Part shown: positions 6,261 to 10,909 of the stretch, piece by piece
Numbering within the stretch: the first letter of the stretch is position 1
How the letters are laid out: the number at the start of each line of letters is the position of its first letter
NCBI GenBank assembly: GCA_023461115.1
Contig: JAEWOA010000148.1
Coordinates: 1-10,909, forward strand
DNA length: 10,909 nucleotides
Source of the DNA: Actinomycetes bacterium
Lineage (GTDB): Bacteria > Actinomycetota > Actinomycetes > Actinomycetales > Cellulomonadaceae
Reading direction: 5' to 3'
Made by a program: the position numbers and the translations under genes
Notes under the pieces: generated by a model
Seen by the model: only the letters and a program-made list of their open reading frames with translations
Databases searched by the model: none
Told to the model about the DNA's origin: nothing

Positions 6261-6461
6261 CGCACAAACCCGCGGGCAATTTGTCCGATCCCTCTACGAA
6301 TCCGGCCTCCACTCACACGCCCCGGCAGCGGTCCCCAACAGGCTCCCGGGAACGCCCTGAGTAGTGCCCCTGGGCAGCGGCTCGGCTCCATGATCGACGG
6401 AGCAGGCGCACCACCCATGCCGCCTGCATCAGGAGTGAGCCGTCAGGTGGGAGGAAAGTCC

Positions 6462-7472
6462 ATGGCTGGATTCGCCGTGGTCGACATGCAGACGACAGGC
6501 CTGTTCGCGGGCTACCCGTCGAGCATCGTCGAGATCGCCGTGGTGCAGACGACCGCAGAAGGCCAGATCGAGTCGACCTGGTCCTCGCTCGTGCGCCCGA
6601 TCGCGCCCTTCGACGCCCACGCGCACGGAATCACGCCGGACGCCGTCGCCGGCGCCCCGACCTTCGCCGAGGTGGCGCCCACGCTCGTCGAGAAGCTCGA
6701 GGGCCGCGCGCTGGCCGGCCACGAGCGCGCGTTCGTCGCCGCGTTCCTGACCGCCGCGTTCACGGCGATCGGCTATGCGGCGCCTATCAGCCCCGAGACG
6801 ACCGTGTGCACGATGTGCATGGTGCACAAGTTCTTCCCGGACAAGGCCAAGCGCTCGCTCGCCGCATGCTGCGCCGAGGCCGGCATCCCGATCCCGCCCG
6901 CCCGCACCGCGCTCGACGAGGCGGTCGCCGCGGCGCGGCTGCTCCAGCACTACCTGGCGGAGGCGTCGGCGACGACGCGCCCGTGGCAGCGGCCCTGGAG
7001 CCCCATGCTCGCGGCAGCGGCGGTCACCGCGTGGCCGGCGCTCCCCCACCTGGCGGGCCCCGTGCCGTCGCTGCCGCGTGATGCGTCGACCGCCGAGCGC
7101 GGCACGACGTTCCTCGCGCACCTCGTCGAGGCGCTGCCCGACCGTCCCGGCTTCGGCCAGACGACGTACCTCGCGCGCCTGGACCGCGCCCTGACGGACG
7201 CGCGCTTCGGCACGTTCGAGCAGCAGCGGCTCGCGATCGCCGCGGGCGTCGAGGGCCTGGACCTGGCGACCGTGCACCGGTTGCACGAGGAGTACCTGCA
7301 CGACCTGGCGCGCATCGCGACCGAGGAGTGCGGTGTGCTCGACGACGCGCAGCTCTGCGAGCTCAACGGCGCCGCGGGCCTGTTGGGCTTCGGCCCCGGC
7401 GACGTCGACGACGCGCTGTTCACGGCCCAGGAGGCGCGGCGCCGCCGCACACGGCTCACCGCGGTGGCCTGA
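6462..7472 (+). CDS. DnaQ-like (DEDD) exonuclease-fold protein with substituted active site
   Basis: Residues 4-160 have the fold signature of DnaQ-type 3'-5' exonucleases: VVDMQTTG (6-13), SSIVEIAVV (20-28), HGITPDAVAGAPTF (55-68), LAGHERAFVAAFL (84-96) and RSLAACCAEAGIPI (131-144). The active site is eroded. Asp8 remains, but the following Glu is Gln10, the second-motif Asp is Val92 (and the preceding Asn is Glu88), and the third-motif His is Arg148 with Glu153 where Asp is expected. Catalysis therefore looks unlikely. Residues about 210-325 form a helical domain like the TerB-like one I associate with larger actinobacterial exonucleases. No BRCT domain follows. ATG 6462 was chosen over the in-frame ATG 6390 because GGGAGG (6449-6454) lies seven bases upstream and homology begins right after it. 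A CTMC...CC cysteine set (116-137) is present. The protein may bind nucleic acid. Confidence 0.85.
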   Translation: MAGFAVVDMQTTGLFAGYPSSIVEIAVVQTTAEGQIESTWSSLVRPIAPFDAHAHGITPDAVAGAPTFAEVAPTLVEKLEGRALAGHERAFVAAFLTAAFTAIGYAAPISPETTVCTMCMVHKFFPDKAKRSLAACCAEAGIPIPPARTALDEAVAAARLLQHYLAEASATTRPWQRPWSPMLAAAAVTAWPALPHLAGPVPSLPRDASTAERGTTFLAHLVEALPDRPGFGQTTYLARLDRALTDARFGTFEQQRLAIAAGVEGLDLATVHRLHEEYLHDLARIATEECGVLDDAQLCELNGAAGLLGFGPGDVDDALFTAQEARRRRTRLTAVA

Positions 7473-7608
7473 AGCCTCCACCATTCGGGCGCCACATCTG
7501 CCCGCCCGATCGATTCGGCTCCCAGCGCGCGCCCAGGCTGATCGCGTACCGTAGCCGCCCGATGCTGCCTCGGATCCGGGGTGGGACCCGAGCAGAAGGA
7601 CCGCAACT

Positions 7609-8565
7609 GTGCGCCGCACCGCCACGCGCGTTGGCCTCGTCGCCGCCGCGCTCAGCCTGACCCTCACACTCGCCGCCTGCGGCGACGGGGGCGACGGCTC
7701 CACGCCGAAGACCACCCCCAGCGCGAGCGCCACCGCGGCCGCCCAGGCCGATCCTGCCGCGAAGCCGACCGCCGCCGACGTCAAGGCGCTCGCCTCCGTC
7801 GAGGTCAGCGGGGAGCAGGGCGCCAAGCCGACCATCACCGTTCCGGAGGGCTTCACGCTCGACGGCTACGTGGCCCGCCTGGTCGAGGACGGCGACGGCG
7901 ACGAGCTCGGCGCCGACGACCTGTTCACGGCCCACATCACCGGCTTCGGCGCGGACGGCGCCGCCACGGGCAGCACGTACGACACCGACCAGGCCAACAC
8001 CATGAACGCGAAGACCGGCCTGGTGTCCTTCGACGAGCTGGTCCCCGGCGCGCACGCCGGCGCCCGCATCCTGCTCGGCGCGACGAGCAACGGCCAGGTC
8101 CAGATCCTCGTGATCGACGTGGTCGGCAAGGTCTCGCCGCGCGCGATCGGCACGCCGGTGGCGCCCAAGCCGGGCCTGCCGACCGTCAAGCTCGCCGACG
8201 ACGGCACCCCGACGATCACCCCGGCCACGGGCGCGGCGCCCACCGAGCTCGTCGTGCAGCCGTTGATCGAGGGCACGGGCCCCGCGGTCACCGCGGGCCA
8301 GAACGTGCTCGTGCAGTACGCGGGCGTGCTGTGGGACGGCACGCCGTTCGACGACTCGTGGAGCAAGGGCCAGCCCTTCCCCGTCCAGAACGTGGGCCAG
8401 GCGCAGGTGATCGACGGCTGGAACGAGGGCCTCGTCGGGCAGAAGGTCGGCAGCCAGGTGCTGCTCGTCGTGCCGCCCGCCAAGGGCTACGGCGACCAGG
8501 CCAACGGCTCGATCCCGGCCAACTCGACCCTGGTCTTCGTCGTGGACATCCTCGCCGCGAGCTGA
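7609..8565 (+). CDS. FKBP-type peptidyl-prolyl isomerase lipoprotein
   Basis: This 318-residue exported protein begins with a lipoprotein signal peptide ending in the lipobox LAAC (21-24), so Cys24 should be lipidated and the protein held on the outer face of the membrane. A Ser/Thr/Ala-rich linker follows (about 30-55). Residues about 75-175 look like a degenerate FKBP repeat (PEGF, FDELVPGAHAGARILL, VDVVGKV). Residues about 213-318 are a canonical FKBP domain with binding-pocket residues Tyr237, Phe247-Asp248, Val267-Ile268, Trp271 and Tyr294. It is likely a folding catalyst for secreted proteins. GTG 7609 follows AGAAGGA (7594-7600) by eight bases. The frame is closed by a strong hairpin 20 bp after the stop, so it is probably transcribed alone. 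Confidence 0.92.
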   Translation: MRRTATRVGLVAAALSLTLTLAACGDGGDGSTPKTTPSASATAAAQADPAAKPTAADVKALASVEVSGEQGAKPTITVPEGFTLDGYVARLVEDGDGDELGADDLFTAHITGFGADGAATGSTYDTDQANTMNAKTGLVSFDELVPGAHAGARILLGATSNGQVQILVIDVVGKVSPRAIGTPVAPKPGLPTVKLADDGTPTITPATGAAPTELVVQPLIEGTGPAVTAGQNVLVQYAGVLWDGTPFDDSWSKGQPFPVQNVGQAQVIDGWNEGLVGQKVGSQVLLVVPPAKGYGDQANGSIPANSTLVFVVDILAAS

Positions 8566-8584
8566 CGCCGGCGACACCAACCGC

Positions 8585-8634
8585 CGCACCCCCGGTGGCC
8601 CAGGGACTCTCGTCCTGCCGGCCCCGGGGGTGCG
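8585..8634 (+). terminator. Terminator hairpin after the FKBP gene
   Basis: CGCACCCCCGG (8585-8595) pairs perfectly with CCGGGGGTGCG (8624-8634), and adjoining GGCC bases extend the stem across a one-base bulge. The sequence TCGTTA follows. The stem lies 20 bp after the FKBP stop codon and before the EF-G-like gene, consistent with a transcription terminator with a weak T-tract. Confidence 0.7.
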
Positions 8635-8717
8635 TCGTTAGTGTGGGCGGCAGGCCGCCGGCAGGACACGGGCCCGCAGGGCCCGAAACAGGGATCCCGG
8701 TGGCACGGGAGACGAGC

Positions 8718-10778
8718 ATGGACGAGGCAATGAGGCCCGCGATCCGCACGGTTGCCCTGCTGGGCGCGGCCGGCTCCGGGAAGACCACCCTGGCCGAGGC
8801 GCTGCTGCACCGCGCGGGCGCGATCCCGCGGCCGGGGCGCGTCGAGGAGGGCTCGACGGTCACGGACCACGAGCCCGAGGAGATCGCGCGCGGCATCTCG
8901 ATCTCGCTCGGCCTGGCCCCGTTCGACTGGAAGGCGCCGGACGGCGTCACGTACGACCTCACGCTGCTCGACACCCCCGGCGCGCCGGACTTCGCGGGCG
9001 CGGCCGACGCGGCCCTCGCGGCGAGCGACCTCGCGGTGATCGTCGTGAGCGCGGTGGACGGCGTGCAGGCGGGCACGCACTCCGCGTGGCGGCTGGCTGT
9101 CGAGGCGCGCAAGCCGCGGCTGGTCGTCGTCACCAAGGAGGACAAGGCGCGCGCCAACTTCCACCAGGTGCTCGACGACCTGCGGGCCGCGTTCGGCGTC
9201 GGGTTCGTGCCCCTCGAGCTGCCCATCGGCGAGGAGGCCGCGTTCCACGGCGTCGCGGACGTGCTGAGCGAGCATGCGCTCGAGTACGACGCGGACGGCA
9301 CCCACCACGACGGCGCGATGCCCGCGGAGCTGGCCGACGAGGAGCACCGCCTGCACGACGAGGTGACCGAGGAGATCGTCTCGCACGACGACGACGCGCT
9401 CGAGCGCTACCTCTCGGGCGACGAGCCGAGCGCCGACGAGCTGGAGCGGTCCCTGGCGCACGAGGTGCGCGACCTCGAGGCGTTCCCGGTGCTCGTCGTC
9501 TCCGGGCTCACCGGCGTAGGGGTGGACCGGCTCGCGGACCTGGTGTGCGAGCTGGCGCCGGCCGCCAACCCCAGCGTGCACGCGGGCGAGACGGCCGTGG
9601 AGGTGGACCCCGACCCGTCCGGGCCGGTGCTCGCGCACGCGTTCCGCACGGTGGCCGACCCGTTCGTCGGGCAGGTCACGCTGCTGCGCGTGCTCTCGGG
9701 CACGGTCAAGCCGGGCGACCGGCTGCACAACACGGCGACCAACACCGACGAGCGGATCCCGGGGCTGTTCCGCCTGCGCGGCAAGGAGCACCTGCCCGTC
9801 GACGCGGCCGTCGCGGGGCAGATCGTCGCGGTCGCCAAGCTGACCGCGACCCCCAGCCACTCGCTGCTGGTCGACAAGTCGCAGGTCGAGAAGTCACTGG
9901 GCGCCGCGATGTCGGCGCCCTCGCCGCGTCCCCGCCCTGCCGTGTACGCGCTGGCCCTCGAGCCCGTGACGCAGTCCGACGACGACCGCCTCTCCGGCGC
10001 GCTGCAGCGCCTCCTCGCGGAGGACCACACCCTCGTCGTGGACCGCTCGTCGGACCGCACGGTGCTGCGCGGGCTGGGCGACACACACCTGGCCGTCGCG
10101 TTGGAGCGCCTGGCGCGCGTGTTCGGCGTGCACGTGACGACGTCCGCGGTGCCGGTGGCGTACCGCGAGACCATCAAGAGGCAGGTCGAGATCGAGGGCA
10201 AGGTCAAGAAGCAGTCCGGCGGCCACGGGCAGTTCGCGGTGGCGAACCTCCGGGTCGGGCCGCTGCCGCGCGGAGGCGGCTTCGAGTTCGTCGACAAGGT
10301 GGTGGGCGGCGCCATCCCCCGCGGCTACCTGCCCGCGGTGCAGAAGGGCGCGCAGGAGGCGATGGACCACGGCGGACCGCACGGGTTCCCGATCGTCGAC
10401 CTGCGCGTCGAGGTGTACGACGGCAAGGCGCACTCGGTGGACTCCTCGGACATGGCCTTCCGCACGGCCGCGTCCGTGGGGGTGCGCGAGGCGCTGGCGG
10501 CCGCGGGCTCGGTGGTGCTGGAGCCGATCTCGACCGTGACCATCACGGTGCCCAGCGCGGTGCAGGGCGACGTGATGAGCGACCTGTCGTCCCGGCGCGG
10601 GCGCATCGGCGCCACCGAGTCCCTGGAGGACGGCATGGTCCGCATCGAGGCCACCGTGCCGGAGTCGGAACTCGGCAGGTACGTGCTGGACCTGCGCTCC
10701 ATCACCGGCGCGCGCGCGGACCTGACGATCACCCCCAGCCACTACGAGGTGTGCCCGGACCACCTGGTCCCGGCGTGA
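8718..10778 (+). CDS. EF-G-like translational GTPase (EF-G2 / FusA2 type)
   Basis: The 686-residue protein has the full EF-G domain order. The GTPase domain has P-loop GAAGSGKT (16-23), switch I ARGISIS (58-64), DTPG (85-88) and TKED in place of NKxD (139-142). A beta-barrel domain II follows (about 300-385, VKPGDRL). Domains III-V contain KKQSGGHGQFA, GGAIPRGYLPAVQKG and the C-terminal HYEVCP. It resembles the second EF-G of actinobacteria (M. tuberculosis FusA2), whose role is unsettled, rather than the essential translocase. No rpsL, rpsG or tuf gene is adjacent, unlike the usual fusA locus. The histidine normally following DTPG is Ala89, so GTP hydrolysis on the ribosome should be slow or differently activated. 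ATG 8718 is preceded by GGGAGA (8707-8712). GTG 8700 and ATG 8730 are possible alternatives. The same frame is open further upstream only as a shadow of the FKBP gene. Confidence 0.92.
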   Translation: MDEAMRPAIRTVALLGAAGSGKTTLAEALLHRAGAIPRPGRVEEGSTVTDHEPEEIARGISISLGLAPFDWKAPDGVTYDLTLLDTPGAPDFAGAADAALAASDLAVIVVSAVDGVQAGTHSAWRLAVEARKPRLVVVTKEDKARANFHQVLDDLRAAFGVGFVPLELPIGEEAAFHGVADVLSEHALEYDADGTHHDGAMPAELADEEHRLHDEVTEEIVSHDDDALERYLSGDEPSADELERSLAHEVRDLEAFPVLVVSGLTGVGVDRLADLVCELAPAANPSVHAGETAVEVDPDPSGPVLAHAFRTVADPFVGQVTLLRVLSGTVKPGDRLHNTATNTDERIPGLFRLRGKEHLPVDAAVAGQIVAVAKLTATPSHSLLVDKSQVEKSLGAAMSAPSPRPRPAVYALALEPVTQSDDDRLSGALQRLLAEDHTLVVDRSSDRTVLRGLGDTHLAVALERLARVFGVHVTTSAVPVAYRETIKRQVEIEGKVKKQSGGHGQFAVANLRVGPLPRGGGFEFVDKVVGGAIPRGYLPAVQKGAQEAMDHGGPHGFPIVDLRVEVYDGKAHSVDSSDMAFRTAASVGVREALAAAGSVVLEPISTVTITVPSAVQGDVMSDLSSRRGRIGATESLEDGMVRIEATVPESELGRYVLDLRSITGARADLTITPSHYEVCPDHLVPA

Positions 10779-10793
10779 CTGGCCGCCGCTAGA

Positions 10794-10909
10794 TGTACTG
10801 CCCAGGGACGTTGGTTGAGGGAGTGTGACGACACGCGTTAGCGGTCGTGGACGGCGAAGACCTCCGGTCGTGGAGTGGAGCTGCTGAGGTTCCGTTCCAT
10901 GACCTGGAG
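10794..10909. mobile_element. Probable left end of an IS481-type insertion sequence (partial)
   Basis: The sequence directly after CTAG (10789-10792) begins TGTACTGCCCAGGGACGTTG (10794-10813), which resembles terminal inverted repeats of actinobacterial IS481-family elements as I recall them. The prototype IS481 inserts at CTAG. The element begins 15 bp after the EF-G-like gene stop and runs out of the window. On the minus strand a frame ending at TAA (10840-10838) reads MERNLSSSTPRPEVFAVHDR before the stop and could be the tail of an element gene, but I do not recognise it. The family assignment rests on the end sequence and target only. Confidence 0.35.

Noticed and set aside
6390..6461. 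Upstream ATG for the DnaQ-fold gene
   Set aside because: The added residues have no family similarity, there is no ribosome binding site before 6390, and the Shine-Dalgarno site at 6449-6454 would fall inside the coding sequence.
6451..6461. GAGGAAAGTCC, identical to a conserved RNase P RNA segment
   Set aside because: The rest of the RNase P core is absent on both sides. The match is explained by the ribosome binding site of the gene starting at 6462.
7581..8717. N-terminal extension of the EF-G-like gene
   Set aside because: The frame is open only because it shadows the FKBP gene. It crosses the FKBP stop and terminator hairpin, and homology to EF-G begins after 8718.
5473..9860. Several antisense frames over the Pr6Pr, exonuclease, FKBP and EF-G genes
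   Set aside because: All show Arg- or Ala/Gly-rich shadow composition opposite well-supported genes and have no recognisable motifs or starts.
1..10909. CRISPR array, tRNA or rRNA genes
   Set aside because: I see no regularly spaced direct repeats of array type and no tRNA or rRNA signature on either strand.

Overview
The window is very GC-rich (about 72% by eye), with strong G/C bias at third codon positions, GTG as well as ATG starts, short purine-rich Shine-Dalgarno sites and apparently leaderless starts. This points to a high-GC actinobacterium. A GH87-type alpha-1,3-glucanase relic, a LacI-type operator, a VIT/ferritin-like iron protein, a siderophore-interacting protein and an EF-G2-like GTPase would suit Micrococcales of the Cellulomonadaceae/Promicromonosporaceae kind. 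The genus cannot be fixed from the sequence alone.

Layout. Positions 1-931 hold a LacI-type operator, a good vegetative promoter and a decayed GH87 glucanase gene. It keeps a signal-peptide start, the catalytic core and the C-terminal tail, but has lost internal sequence and reading frame. Positions 944-1009 are a GC-rich intergenic repeat with a perfect 15-bp inverted repeat. Positions 1066-1656 encode a YdeI/OmpD-associated family protein. Its stop codon overlaps that of a convergent siderophore-interacting flavoprotein (2630-1653, minus strand). That flavoprotein is preceded by a promoter whose spacer contains a DtxR/IdeR-like iron box. Directly upstream on the same strand lies a ferritin-like/VIT membrane protein of the MbfA type (3795-2683). 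Together these two form a small iron-handling locus: one gene to release iron from siderophores, the other to export or buffer it.

Positions 3934-4341 encode a small RsbW-like ATP-binding protein. It converges on a Gfo/Idh/MocA-family protein (5452-4367) that lacks the usual EKP lysine. A Pr6Pr-type membrane protein (5601-6260) follows. Next comes a DnaQ-fold protein (6462-7472) whose catalytic acids are mostly substituted, joined to a C-terminal helical domain. Then come a secreted FKBP-type lipoprotein (7609-8565) with a strong terminator hairpin, and an EF-G-like translational GTPase (8718-10778) lacking the catalytic histidine of the DTPGH motif. The window ends in what looks like the left end of an IS481-type insertion sequence, placed directly after a CTAG.

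Most of the region is ordinary chromosomal housekeeping and accessory content, and I see no multi-gene novel system. The points most worth a second look are the iron-box promoter, the apparently inactive exonuclease fold, the His-less EF-G paralogue, the GH87 relic that keeps its promoter and catalytic aspartates, the palindromic intergenic repeat, and the helically phased direct repeat in front of the YdeI gene.
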